From Athripsodes cinereus (taxonomy: Eukaryota > Arthropoda > Insecta > Trichoptera > Leptoceridae): 64,000 bases of DNA. Under the pieces are notes generated by a model, which was not told the DNA's origin, searched no databases, and worked only from the letters and a program-made list of their open reading frames with translations. The position numbers and the translations under genes were made by a program. How positions within the stretch are numbered: the first letter of the stretch is position 1; the number at the start of each line of letters is the position of its first letter. Below, in pieces: positions 39,401 to 54,400 of this stretch. The stretch is taken from contig OX388314.1 of NCBI GenBank assembly GCA_947579605.1, forward strand, positions 2,356,001 to 2,420,000, read 5' to 3'.

Positions 39401-42400
39401 TTCACAAGAGTTTTTTTTTCAATCAAAGACTTATAATACATTTATTATCAATACGGGCTTCTTCCAATATTCTTTTGTTCAAATTTTATAAATATCGCTT
39501 GTCCCTGTATCTTATTTCACTTCTTAAAATCGCCCGATGATGGAGTCGAGAGTCACCGAATAAGTAAGCGAAGTTAATAAAGTCACATAGAAGATAATTA
39601 AATACTTTGTTTTTTCAATTTATCTCACTTTACTTTAGTCTCAAGGAAAGAGCGGAAGCTCTTGAAAACCATCTCTGGATTAATTATAAAGTATTTAAAA
39701 TAAGTGCTTTATTCTTACTAATAAATTTATTATAATTTTTTCGGAGGTTGCATTATGGGCTTTAAAAGCTGGTATATGCTTATAATGTTACATTATGTAA
39801 AGAGAATCTGTAGAAGAGTTTCTAGGAATCCAGTTTAGTTTGAAAAGTTCTTGAACAAGTCAAACAATTTTATTATCAAATAGAATAAAATAACTCATAT
39901 TTTGGTCTATGCAGTGATGTAGCATATGCAGATAATTTGAAGAGAGTCGACAAACTCAAAGTAAGAATGTAAATAAAAGTCAAAAGTACAAAAAATAATG
40001 TGAATTTCCGTAGATATATTTTTAAGAAATCGCACCTCCGCAATAAATTCGTCTTCTGCATATGATTGTGTTTAATTTAAATGTATTGCTATGTAAAATA
40101 TCTTGAAATCAATGTCCGGTATAGAATTAATAAACTAAATTTGATTTTTGAATATATTCTGCTACAGAATTTTCGTAAATGTGTCAAAGTGTTGACGTCC
40201 GAGAACTACGTGTTAAGATCACGTGGATTGGATCTCGTTTTTAGATTACGCGTGCTAAGTAATAAAGACCCTTATGCACGTATGTATATGAAATAAAATG
40301 AACATGAATAAAGAGGAAGAAGAAGTATGCAAAAATATATAAACAAGGCATTCCGTTCTCTCTGCCTGCCCCTTTTGAAATACGGCTTAAAAAAATATAT
40401 TTGAAATGCTGATAGCTTCAACCCTTCTTTTGAGGGTTAAATCACTCGTAATTTGTGGGTAGTACTATAAAGAAAATGTGTACCTATATGTAAAAAAGAA
40501 GCTATTTCTGATATTTCAAAATCACAATGAACTCTTGATAATGCTAAGATATTTTTTTTTTATTTATTCTATTTCATTCATAAATAATTACACATATAAC
40601 AATAACAAAATAATATTACACACAGTAAAAATGCTCCCTCCATAAGCAACTAAATGCTTGTGCGGAGGGTCGGATTTCAATTATAACATTAACACACATA
40701 TAAGAATCAGCTAGAAATATTAATACACATAAGAATTAGTTACAAATAGCAAACTTTCAGTTCTCATGTACATTCATCAAACGTTCAACAAAATCTACCA
40801 GCACAATACAAAATTAAAATATAAATATCTTCAAGAAAGCGCTTGAGTACTTAATCAATAGTGTAAAAAAATAAAAAAAAATACTGTTTTGGTAGATATT
40901 TGAAATTCTCAAATGATTTTTCTTGAAATGATCTTCTGATTTTTTATAATGATAACTCACAAGTCTTCGAAGTGTATATTTATTTACAGAGCATTGCTCA
41001 CTAAACAATGTAAAAATGCCGTGTTTGTTTTTTAATGATAATTGTAGCATATTTAAATTTTGTAAAGAGGTAGAATAATGATAAAGAAGTTTTGTGAGTT
41101 GAAAGGGAAGAAAAGAAAATAGAATAATAGAATCAGTATGCACAGCACATCTAGTAAGTAAATGTTTCAGAAATAAAAAAAAGTATTCATAGCATTAACG
41201 CTACTGTCTTCACCGTTCCATTTCAAAGATTCAAATGAAGTATGAATCAGTCTTTAGTTAGCTGATACGGAATTCAATTCCTTTGATATAAATCCTTAAG
41301 AAATATGGCATTTGCATTTTAACTCTACTCTTCTTTATCTTCTTTCTAGTGAACTAAACAACTGTTCATTCCACCATTTATTTTGCAAGAGAAAATAAAT
41401 CGGCAAATTTCCATTATAAAAGTAAATAAATAAATCTATACTTAAGTATAAGCTGAATCCACTACGTTGTTTTGCCATATACTAATATCGATATTGAAAA
41501 CTGGTTGATGGTAGAAGGATGAAAATTTAGGGCTGTATGTATTTTTTAATGCCACACCATAAAAAATAAATAAAAAAAAATTGACAAAAAATATAAAATA
41601 AAAAATCGGGGTGGATCACTCTTAACTTTTAAGGGTGTAAGAATGAGATGTTAGCCTTTCTCAAACCTATCCGATAAGCACACAAAATTTCATTAAAATC
41701 GGTCCAGCCGTATCGGAAGAGTATGATAACAAACACCGTGACACGATATTTTATAAATTAGATACACTTACCAACTATGTAGTATGAATGCGTTGGGATT
41801 GTCGTGGTAAGAGGGTAGACAGAAAACCACTCTGGATGTAGTTAAAGGGTGAATATAGTGAGACAGAGAGAAACAGAGTTTTATCACGTTATCTGTATAG
41901 TCAATAAGTGGATGTAATGAACACACACTTCACCCTTTCGTTGTCGAAATACTAGTCTTATTAAATAATATTTCATTTCAACCGATCGATTAGTGTAACG
42001 GAAACTTAATTTAAAATTTATAAAATGAAACACAATATATAGTTATTCTACTATTGACTTTATTTATTTTATTTATAAATAAAGTCAATAGTGGAATAAC
42101 TATATATTGTGTTTCATTTTATAAATTATTAATATGGACTTCCACCAAAAACCGTCGGTCGATAAATTAAACTTAATTTAAAATGATGTCTCGTTCTGTA
42201 GCGTTAAATAAAACGCCACTAATATTATTATAAGCTTTGATATAACTAAAGTTAAAAAGAAACTCTAAGTACACAAAGAAATAAGGAAAATTTTGATTTC
42301 AATTTCTTTTATAATGAATTATGTCAATTGAGAATGTTGGATAGTAGAGTTTCCGCTATCAACAAAGATTAGTTATTACTGTAACAATTTCAAATAAAAG

Positions 42401-45400
42401 GAAGTTTTGAGTGTGGAAGAGCTGTTTCTGATTTTTCTTATTTTGTCAAAGACGTCGCGACGCCTCCTGTGGTTTCCGGTTGGACGCCAACGAACTAACA
42501 CTTATTATTTTTATTTTCTTTCGAGGACATGTTGAGGTTTTCAGATTGTCTCTTTTATTTTCTATTTCTCTCATTTTCCGAAACTTCTTTTTCAAATTTT
42601 TAAATTTATTTAATGTTCAAATTATATTATTAGTTTTCTGCAAGAACATATTTACATACATTGATATAAGAATCTTTAAAGTGCGAATAAGGTCGAAATT
42701 GAAATTGATAATCGGGATTGGTGACTGTTACATGAATACTGTTCACTTAAACCAGCCTAAACCGAGTCGTAAGCATCGGAACATGATTCCTTCTAAAGTA
42801 ATATTCTTAATAATATGTTCTCTCACGCGGTGTGAGAATCCAGTGGAGCGTGAAAAATACCATAAGCAATTAATAAATGAATTGTGTAATTTGAATTAGT
42901 TTTGTATATGTGTATCTGCAGTTATTCATTCTTATTAAAATAATGTTATAAAGTGTATTTATGTATGTGAAATGTTTTCTCAACTATTTGTAACCTTGTT
43001 AATAATAAAAAATGGTGATCTTTTTTTCACTTATTCATTGACACGATCATGACGTATCTCACCGGTAGGACTGTAAGGAGGAAAACTGCATATAATAAAC
43101 AAAAAATAATCAATGTACAGTAAAGAATAAATAAAAAAATAATAAATAAATAAAAATAAACAGATTGACCTCTCCGTGCCAACAAAAAAATAGACATTAA
43201 GGATGGGTGGCATGCTTCATTGCTAAATTGTAGAATTAAATTGTCATAAAGAATGGATTAGTTGTACAAAATAGTCAGACATATATTCTTTACAGATGAT
43301 TTCACGGGGTCATCTTTTAAGCTAACTTATATTGTTAATACAGTAAGAAAAACGTTGTTATATATATATGCCTTGTGTATATACAATGATTGGTATATAG
43401 TTATACAAAATTCACGTGTCTTAGGATTGTCCTATAATTGCCACGTGTATTTGATTAAGTAATTTATGTTAATGGTAAATACGCACGGATTAAGTAATTG
43501 TGGCTGAATAAGTACGAGTAGATACTTAGATATTATAATGATTTTCTAATGTTTCCAGGGATCCAATTCTCTAGTGAAAATGTTGATTACGATTCTAAGA
43601 CCATAGGTAGCTTGGAAAACATATGAGTCTAAGTATCTTTGTGTCTCAAGGGAAAATACTAAATATTTTGTGTTTACCTCATAGTTAATAATGTAACGTT
43701 GAAAGTGAGTAGGTATTATATTTTTTTCTCTAAGAATATTTTACTTATTTCGAGAAAATAAAAATAAAATTATTAAAAGATACTGAAACATTTCATATAA
43801 TAATCTATTGTAACACCACGTAGCTGTCAGTTATCTTAAAACTCTAAGGACTAGAACCACATTTAAAAAACCTACCTTCTTGCACGACCAACTATCTGCA
43901 GATATCATTCATAAACCGAGCATGTAATAATTTAAACTCTTTTTTTTAAATTAAAATTTAAAAAGTATAATCTAAGAAGGATTGGTTTCAGTTGGTAGGG
44001 GGTGTGTGGAGGGTGGGGGTGACGAGTTCAGGAGAAAAAGTTATTTGGGCCGTTGAATAAATAAATATTAATATGAGCAAAATTTTGAATTTGAAATCAA
44101 AACAATATTTGTACGGCATTGGCAGCTGAAATATTACATCCAAATAATAATATCTTTCTTTTTTTCGAATGGCATGTCAAAGATTTTTATATTAAGGGCG
44201 TCTGTAGGACATTCAGTTTGTGAGAATTATCGACGTAATATTAATAATATTCAGATTCTTCCACTGTTCAGCAATAAGGCGAAGAAAAAATTGACAACGA
44301 ATGAATTGTATTTTAATAAAATCATTTTGTATGCAGTAGACAAGTCAAACAGTACGATGAAATGTTTAATATTAATTTTATATCGTAACAAAGTAGACGA
44401 ATAACAATTTTATCGTAAATTGCGTGGTTTGCTATCGTAATTATAAAAAGTATTTTTTTCATTTATTTTTTTACTATAAATGCAAAAACATTTTTTGTGT
44501 TGATTTCTATTCTACAAAACTACTACTACTATTATATTTTATTATCATGGCATATCCCACAAGTGGGGCAGCCAGCAGACCAGCTGCATGCTAGAAACAT
44601 GCAAGCTATCCTCTCCATGCCAACATAAAATCATGTCATTCACGATGGGTGACAAGCCTCATCGCTGAATTTAAGATGTAAAATTTCTTATTTTTTTCGA
44701 ACACCCGCCTTTTACAGGACACTCGAAAACTTATAGAGAAGAATAGGAGACCAATATTTTACCGGTTGCTCCATGGGATTTCCTTCTACAAAACTAATTT
44801 AAAAAACTTGATTATTGATAAAAATGAGAAGAACTTGGTTATGAAGTGAGTATTGAAAAAAATAAAAGTTCCATTAGTTTTTGGGCTTTATTTGAGCTAT
44901 TCTTTATAGCCAGCAGGCCAGCTGCAGGTAATAAACACGCAAGCTGTTTGTTGACTGTGTCACTGTTAGCTAAAGAATTCTATAATGGAATTTAAAACAA
45001 ATGCTTGAGCAGCTTAAAAAGTAAAACAACAGGATAGATTCTCATATGAAGATTCACATAAAAATAAGGAAAAAAAATATACAAGAAAATTTGTTAAACA
45101 TTTTATAAAATTAAGCTCTCCATGTCACAAATACAACCTACTGTCCAACTTTGAATCTAATTATACTTACAAAGTGTGAAACAATAATTTATTATAATAA
45201 TCTAATTTCAATGAAGGTACTACATAACATGGGATAAGTACAATATGTAAGTCTTTAGATTAAACTGGTAAGTCCTTTTCACAGTTTGAGATTGACGCCG
45301 ACCTGTGTCCGACTTATTCGATTAAGATGTATTCATAACGTCCAACTTAACTCGCCATATAAATATTCACTGTGTCAGTGTTTAGATAGTAGTATTCCAA

Positions 45401-48400
45401 AATGAAATTTAAAAAAAAATTAATCTAGGGTCTTGAAAGATGAAAGACGTCTCTCTCTCAATAAAAATCAGTTTTGTAGAAGAAAACATTTGTTTTTAAT
45501 TTCTTCGCCATATATATTTTATATTGGCATGAAGAGGACAGCTTGCATGTTTCTTACATGCAGCTGGTCTGCTGGTTACCCCACTTGTGGGATATGCCGT
45601 GATGGTATAGTAGTACTATATATTTTACTTGTTTGCTTACATACCTAACAACATGCGGCCATAAAAAATGTGGTTTATTGCTAAAAATTTACTTCTTGAT
45701 TATGTTTTTTTTAAATTAAAATGTAATTGAGATATAAAACATCATTACAAGACGCCATCTTGCGATTAAAGATAATGTACACACGTGCAAAGATCGTTGA
45801 TATAAATTGAACATCTAATGCTCTCTTTTCTACTTATTCGTAAGTATTGCACTTCCTATACACCCAGTAAAGCCGTAAAATACCCTAACATAAATAAAAT
45901 CAATGTTCTTAAGGCCTTGCAATAGTAATGACTGTGTGAGGTGGCAAAGTTTGTTTGGTCGTATTTCCATTTTTTTTCTTTGAATTTATTGTCTCTAAAT
46001 ATAGGTTAATGTTTAAAACAGCGCCAATACTTGTTACAACCTCATTTTTTTGTTCGATGTCCGACTATGTTTTTCGTTTCAAACATTATACTGTGAAAAA
46101 TGCACTTATATTCCTAAGTATGACAGACTGCGTAGTTTAACATGAAACAAGGTGAACTCTGTAGGTTTGTATAAGTAGTTTTTAATTAATTTAGAAGAGG
46201 GTTTCCATCAAGGATATTGTTACTGATGTTATTCTAAGGATGATATGTATTATATACATGCCTAAGCCGCGTCCTATTTCCAGCATGCCTTAACACTTCG
46301 TGATCCACGGCTGTTTTTTTTTCCGAAGAGACAGGATTCGGAGAATTTAATTTAAAAATTGTTCCGTAGTCGTTGTGGAAAAAGTCATAAACTGTCGTTT
46401 CTGTAAAATCTTTTGAACAAGTTTTTTTACAATTTGTACTAAAAATATACAAGAGTAGATAATAATAGCTTAAATCAATAAACTGTTTGTTCGTTTCTCA
46501 CTCACTGAGTACTTAAAAAGTATTTTTTGCTTAATATTGTAGGTATTTAATTTTTCATACTTGCTGTTTTGTAACCATATTTAAATATATTAGTTCGCAA
46601 GAGATCCAAAAGCCCGGTCATTCCTTTTTCACAATACACTGTTCCTATAGCAACGACATCAGAGCGCTGAGAATGTCATGGAAAGGGGTGACGTAACTGG
46701 CGCAGAGTCGCTATGAATAGAGATGATGATGATGATTTTGGATGATTTTATTTTATTTCTGACGCCGTTTAACAGTCCCTAGACCGTCTCAAGGGCGCCA
46801 GTGAAGAGTTCAGTTTTTAATTTGCATCTGAAGCAAGTGACTGTCTGACTATCTCTCAGTAGCACCGGCAGGAGATTCCACAAAACCGGTCCAACAACAC
46901 CAGGCCCTCTCATTGAAGTTAGACTTACCGATTTTTAGGTGGCTGATTTTTGCCCTGTGCTCCCGAAAGGAGCGTTGTGGGCGATGATGAATATATTCAA
47001 ATAGTAAATTTTAATACTCCACGAAAAAAAAAACTTGATGATTTTGGAATTTTCAGAAACATCACGCACGTCACTGAGTGTCTTATATCCGACTAATACT
47101 TGCTTGAGAGTTTAGACAGAAAGACAGCGGCGGTAGTAGGTATAAGTGTTACACCGTATGTATGTATGTTTGTACCTGTACATTGTACTGATAGTTAGCA
47201 GACGGGATATTACAATACCTCATGCTAAAACCGGCCTATCCAACATACATACACCTGGGTACTGAAATCTTCATTATAATAATTATAACACGCAGCAATA
47301 CACGGAGATAGAAACAAGCAAACGAACATACCTAATATTATTATAAGAAGGTGATGAGATTCTTCTAGAATAAGTTGTCTGAAAATATTTTTTTATAGAA
47401 ATACTAGCTGACCCGGCAAACGTTGTTTTACCATGTACATTATTTCTAGATTACTAATATCATCATTTAAAAATAAGGGTTGATAGAAGAAGGGTGAAAA
47501 TTTGGGACTGGATGTATTTTGTAATGCCTCACCATAAAAAATAAAAAAAAAATTGTTCAAAAAATAAAAAAAATCGGGGTAGACCACCCTTAACTTTTCG
47601 GGGTATGAAAAATAAATGTTAAATTTTTAGACCTACTCGACAAGCACACATAATTTCATCATAATCGGTCCAGCCGTTTTGGAGGAGTATGATAACTAAC
47701 ACCGTGACACGAGAATTTTATATAGGTATTAGATTTAAAAATAATAAAACTTTATTGACAGAGTGTTATGTCAAATGTCAAACGCACTTGTTGCAGAGCA
47801 ACGTTTTCCAGACAACCATAAAGTTGCTAAATGTAAATGTTTATTTTCATTAAATTAGCATGAACTTCCACCAAGTACTCTCGGTCGTTAATATTATCTA
47901 CATAACATAACACAAATATGAAATTCATACTCATCTACTAAATCCCAAACTTAGACATTAATCTTGTATTATGGGTAGGTACTAACACGATGATAAACAT
48001 TAATTATATGCAACGGAATTAACCTTTTTTAAGATGTACGTGAGTTTTTGTTGTAAACCAAAATACAACCTTATACATATTTTATAGTAAGCTAAAAGAT
48101 TGTGTCATGAAAGGGGAATTTGCTGACCCCTGGGATTAAACCGACAACCTATTGGCCACGAAGTCGAGACTCTACCTTCAGGCTACCGAAGAACTATTCT
48201 ATATAATATTATTAAGTTTATACATGTAACACCCAGACCCACAAGAATTTGGTAAAGGTCATTCTTCATTTTGACCTGGCAGGGAATCGACCCCGGGACC
48301 TCGTAACTTTTGAGTTATGTGATAAGTATGTGATCTTCGCGCCGCCGATCTAAAAAAAACATGAAGAAGGTAGGCGAGGGCTGGGGGCGGGGTTTGGGTG

Positions 48401-51400
48401 GTCCAAATAATTAAAACATTTACGCCTTTAATAGGGCACAGCATTGACGATGTAATTTCTTCATTGTTTACGATTTAACCTTAATGTTGTGCGTTTTGGT
48501 ATATGATTGTGAATAAATAAAAGGACTTCCGTTAAATATTTGGTTACGATATCAAAATAGAAAGCCGATACTTTAACACATAATAATATGTCAAATTGTT
48601 TTAAACAAAAAATAAACATATATCACCTAAGAGATATGAAGACATATCTGTAAAAAAGAAAATATACAAAATATTCACTAGTTATCTATTTTCATACGAC
48701 AAGATATGAAATTGAAGTACTTGCTCATTCACTAAACTGTTACTATGTACATAAATGTAGTATGCCTGCCTGTTATAGACACTTCATCTCAACATGACTC
48801 AGCATAGTACTAGAAAAAGTACTACATAGTACCTTACTAGTATAATACATATATTAGCATTCTACATAATATTATCTTCGCTTGAATTGAGCCTATGTAT
48901 AATGTATATTCCATACTCTTCAGTATGTAGTTCTTTCATAGACAGGAACTTTAGTAGTAATATTGTGTAGTGGTAGTAATACTAATAATAATAGTCGAGG
49001 GTCAATTCTGGCCGTAAAAAGCTGATTATATTTTTCAAGCTTCACCTGTCTATAAAGAGGATTGAGACATGAAATGTCCAACTGAGAAATTCAAGCATTT
49101 CTTTTTATACATTCGAGTACATTGAATTTTTACTTTTTTTTATATAACTTTACCTGAATTTGATCCCTATTTATTTATTCACAGCTATAAAAAACATATA
49201 TAGCCATTAGAGCCAGATAGCTTTTTTGCCGATGCATATCAATATCATTTTGTACAGTTGAATAATCAACCAACGATACTTAAAATGGTATTTTCAGGGC
49301 GTTTTGAAATTTCATCGTGGTAAACACCCTGCCAGTAGGCATGTCGATGACACAGAGGTTACTCAGAAACTTATCAAAACATATGGTTCACTCTGGGAAG
49401 ACATCCAAAAAACATATTTTTTTCGTATCAGCATCATCATCATCGCCTTCGACGCTTCTCTCAAGAGAGAAGAAACCAGCCTCCTCCATTCAGATCGGCT
49501 CTGTGCCAATTGCGTCACTTCTTCCTACAATATTCCTTGCGCTCTGATGTCGTTATCATAGAAAAGGTGTATTGTGAAAAAAGGACGTCCGGGCCGACGG
49601 AACCCATGGGGACGGAAGAACAGTGTTTTTTGCTACCACTATCATTAGGTATTCTCAGAACATGACCCAGCCAGGACAATGCTCTACCCTGTATCACGGA
49701 GATTACAGATCTCTGCTAATACATCGTATACTTGCTTATAATAAATAACAAAAACCAAATATAGCTAGGTACTCGAATATAGTGAAAAATATCTCGGCTA
49801 TACATTTTCTTGATTGAAATGAGAGATAGTAAGTACATACATCCTTACTCACTTGACGGTATCATTTTTATTATGTTAATACATTTCCCAGAGGAATATC
49901 CAGGTATATTTTTCTTTAGTGAAAAAAATATCCTATTGCTGCCGACGATGTTCACAGAAATATTGACTCAAAGTAATAATAATATAGTCCAAGATGCAAA
50001 TTTTATTCCGCGTATATTCGAAGTTGTTAAAAAAACACGTAGTTCATAACATCACCAATTTATTGTTTGTGACACTACTACTTCTACTATACCATCTCGA
50101 CATATCTCACATTTGGGGTAGCAAGCAAACCATTTGCATCTAATAAACATACAGCTGTCCTCTCCGTGTCGACTAAAAACTAAGACATTCGAGATGGGCA
50201 GCAAACCGCATCGCTGAATTGAAGATGCAAAATGACTTTTTTTTTCGAACGCCTGCCTTTTTACAGAATACTTGAAAATTTACTGAAAAGAGTGGGAGGC
50301 AATTTAAACATTGCGTATTTTCCTAACATATTATAAAAGCTCATTCTAAAGTAGAAGGTAATTTTTTAATACCCATATACCGCTCAAATAAGATCGAATT
50401 TTATATTCAGCATACCTGTCGTCGGGGTTAAAATTAGTTCAAGGATATCTCAGTAGAAATTTAGTTTAACTCGCTAAGCTAAGCTCGATATTCGTAGTGA
50501 CATCGCCTCGCTATTGGACATTCACGTTTCATACATTATTACGTATTATTAAATTTGCAACACGCTTACTTACCTGGATGATATGAATGCTCTGAACGTG
50601 CCCCTTAGGCCAGCCCTGCGTGCTTGTCTATAGCACGCGTAGTCTGCCCCTCTTACACCGTGCATGTCTCCTGTGACTGGCTCGTTCAGGGCTGCCATTC
50701 GTAACTGAAACATGATAGGTATATAAAATATAATAAGATTTAAAATGGAAGGAGTATTTTGATATTTGTCTACACGAGAAAATTGTAGGAGAAGTAAAGT
50801 CAACTTCCAAAAGTCTATATTATAAGATGGCAACAGAAACATTTCTGGCGATTATTCATCAGAAAATGACACAGAACGAGCAATTTGAGAGCACACATCA
50901 GATACTGTTAAAAATGTTTTCTATCTAAAAATAAGAGATATATGTTTTTACACAAAATTTTTTTTAGTCATCTTCGGTATCATTGTGGCCAAAAACGAAT
51001 TCCTATTAACTGGTTTTATCTTCTTGCTTTATAAATAAATATAATATATTATATGCGTTGAATGTATTGAGTGCCTTTTAAATTAAAAATTAAAGTGCCT
51101 TATAATGTATTACTAAAGTGCCCTAAATGTTTGTATTAACACTGCAATTGGCCTTATTTTTTGTTACTATGATTTATGGTACTAATGTATTATGTGCTGT
51201 TGTGACTAAATTAATAAAAAAATATATCCTGAATACCCCCCCCCCCTTTCCCAATTCCCTTTTTAAAGTGCCAATAACGTCAGGTTTGTGAGGAAGGAAG
51301 TTGAGAGTGGAATGAGACGAAAAAATGAAAAAAATGTATGTGTTTGATAAAATGTGAAGTGTTGGGATAGTATTTGTTTTTAGTCTCTTTTTAAAGTTTT

Positions 51401-54400
51401 TGATTTTCCTTTTTTTAGAGTTTGTTTTGTATTGTTATTGCATAGGTACATTTGGGAAGTGTGAATGTGTTTGTGCGAATGAATGTATTATGTGTGCGAA
51501 ATTGGGTGAATGGATGTATTGTGAATGAATGTATTGTGTGTAAGATTTTCTATGATAGTCTTGTGTGTTATTGCTGAAGTGTGCACTGTTTGGATGTAAG
51601 ACTATTGGAATGTTTTTTTGTCGCTTACATGTTATATTTATGTGTCTTTCATCTGTTGTGTACCATGTAAGTGAATAAATAAATAAAATAAATAAATAAA
51701 TAAATATCATTTTCATTATGGATTTAAACGGTGTTTTTAATTACATTAATCATAAATAATACTTTTCAACGGAGTTACACTTGAAAATATAGAATGATAA
51801 AAAGTAACATTAAAGCAGCCAGTGCGGATCAAGGAAACTTATGTACATTGTTATAGGTAAATTATTCATATATTTTTTCGAACGAATGCTTGCTGTTTTA
51901 TCGGTTAAGAAATAGAGACGATTTGTTTGCGTTTAATTTATTTAATTTTATTATATCAAATATTTCATTTAAATTAATTTAGAATGCTGCATTAATGTTC
52001 CAGTAATGTGTAATAAATACTTATTAGTTGTTTTAGAAAATAATTGTTATTTATTATCACCTGTTTAGTGGATAATTACAATGTTTAGTACCTACTTTAG
52101 TGCTTAGGAACAAAGCTGCTACATAATTTACACTAATTTAATCATAGGTTTATAATATAATAGTAAATTGTTATTTACCCAACACTAATTATTTACCTAA
52201 ATCATACGAAAATTAAATTCCCTACCTTAATTGTTCGAACAAATGTTGACTGTATATTTTTACTCGTACATATATCTAAGTGAGTATTATTAATTGTTCA
52301 TGTATGTCTGTGTTGAAGAATATGAATTTTTAGTTTAAGAAAATGTTTCAGTGTTATTATTTTTATTTATAGTATTGGTACACAATAATTAAACTTATTC
52401 TATTATTGCATAATGTATTGAAACCAGCATTTTGTTCTACTATAAATAAAATTATGGAAGAGAGAGGTCTTTCGATTTCTTAGGTTAATTATCGATTTCC
52501 GGTGTATAAATATCGATCAATCGATTAATATTATGATCTCAAAAATCGAAAGTTGTCTTTCTCGCATTACTTAGTCTATAGTAGAACGAAATGCTGGTAT
52601 CAAAAGATACACGTCTTTCGACTTCTTAAGTTATTATCGATCGATTGATTTCCGCTGTTGATTAATCAATCGATTGATTTTAACCACAGAAATTGAAAGA
52701 CATCTCTTTCGCGTTATTTAATCTACATATAGTAAAGCGATATACTTGTTTTAATTCATGCAAATATTATTTTTAATTCGTTCGCATTTTCGATAGGTAG
52801 GTACTTAATTTTGGCACAAAAACTTATACAAGATTCAGTATAGTAATGCTTATATTTCAATGAGAATTAATTAGAACTTCGATTGAAAGCGCTACTTATT
52901 ATTTAATATAAACGGAATCATTTTTTATATACATAAATACATTGTATTTATTTGTCATTAATTCTATGTACATGCGATCAGCTTTCACCGCTGTCAACAA
53001 ACTTGTAGAACCCAACAGGGCAAACACTTTCAAATTCGCAAAGAGGAGCTTCAGCGTTGCGGGACCAACTGCCTGGAACTGATTACCAGCGGATTTAAGA
53101 CAGAACCAACCCACTGCAACATTCAGGAGTAAGCTGAAAACACTGCTTTTCAAGAAATGTCACGACGTCTTTGAGATGGTCAGGGATCATTTAACGGCGC
53201 CAAATATTTTTTTTCTATATTATTATAATTACAGAGAATCTAGTAGTACAATTGTATATATTTTGTTTATACTTCTAATTAAAATTTATATTTTCAATAA
53301 ATAACACGTGCAGAACATTGCTAGTTCTCTTACAATGTATTGGATAAGAGGATTAACAAATTGTTACCAAGTTTGAGTTTATTATTATGATAAGGTATGT
53401 TCATGTAAGCTTATGTTATTATCATTAAATATTAACAAAACAGTGTATACCTGATTCAAATAACTTTAAATAACAATTAGTTTTGCGGGTACAATAATAA
53501 TAACGGATAACGATTTAGAAAATATAATTATCACTGCCTGGTAATAATAATAATAATTAAAATATCAGTGAAATAACTATTATCGGTTTTAAATTAATAA
53601 TAACGGGAACATTTTGCGGGCAAATAACAGATAACGTTCAAAATTCAAATTAAAAACTTTGTAGTTTATAAAATATAGCAATTAAAAAAACACTGTTAAT
53701 TTTCAAACGATTAAAAGAAAATTTGAAAGATCTAAATGTTGTTTCCATTAGACTACAACAGATGGCGCTTTCAACTTTGAATAATGCATAAAATCTTAAT
53801 TTGACATATGGAAAACTATCGAATTCGAAATATGTATACAACTATACAACTTTCTGAGACATGTTGTGATAAGCATGAACAGAGGAATTAAGAATGTTGC
53901 CCGGGTTCAAAAAGAAGGTACTCTTCCAAGCCTCGAGACGATTCATATGCGTCAAAATTTGTATAGTGCATTCCTAAGGGAAGTTCGCATTATGTATGTG
54001 TACCATGTTCAACATACCTAAATAGTTAATACCTATTCACATGTGTTGACTAACGGTCTATGCACTCGCCAAATATGCAAGGGGTCGTGGGATCGATTCT
54101 CAGAGTTGATTTGAATGAATCAGAATATTTAATCTTTTGTGGTTTTTAATGAAAGAATATGCATAATTAATTATTACTGAAGATGGAAAAATGTTCAAAA
54201 AGTTTTAATTTCAGTATATTAATCAAGAGACAAAAAAAACAATTTAATAATCCAAATTAAAATAGGCCATCAAAGTATTTTCTCTTCGAAAATAGAAAAG
54301 TTAAAAACTTAAAAGGTAAACGAAACTAATTACAAGATATTATACAATTATCAAAAAGATACAACAAATTTAAACGATAAAACTGTTAATATCACTCGAA

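Larger units (their letters stand above)
27161..50573 (-). other. Mp intron, 23.4 kb
   Basis: A very long intron that splits the endostatin domain. Repeats are listed separately. Between them, 27161-28600, 32470-33900, 34100-36110, 38400-41500, 42180-44520 and 45620-46600 show no gene. An open frame at 42480-42899 (139 codons) has a hydrophobic, AT-driven first half and no motif I know, so I do not call it a gene. Confidence 0.7.

Noticed and set aside
42480..42899. A 139-codon plus-strand open frame, the longest with no known motif
   Set aside because: The first half is Phe/Leu/Ile-rich as expected from T-rich DNA. There is no signal-peptide pattern, splice partner or family motif, and it lies inside an Mp intron on the opposite strand. 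A conserved homologue would change this.
51435..51716. Minus-strand open frame of 93 codons with repeated QYIHS-type residues
   Set aside because: The reading comes from a locally repetitive TGTATTGTGTGAATG-type stretch plus (AAATA)n. It has no gene-like features.
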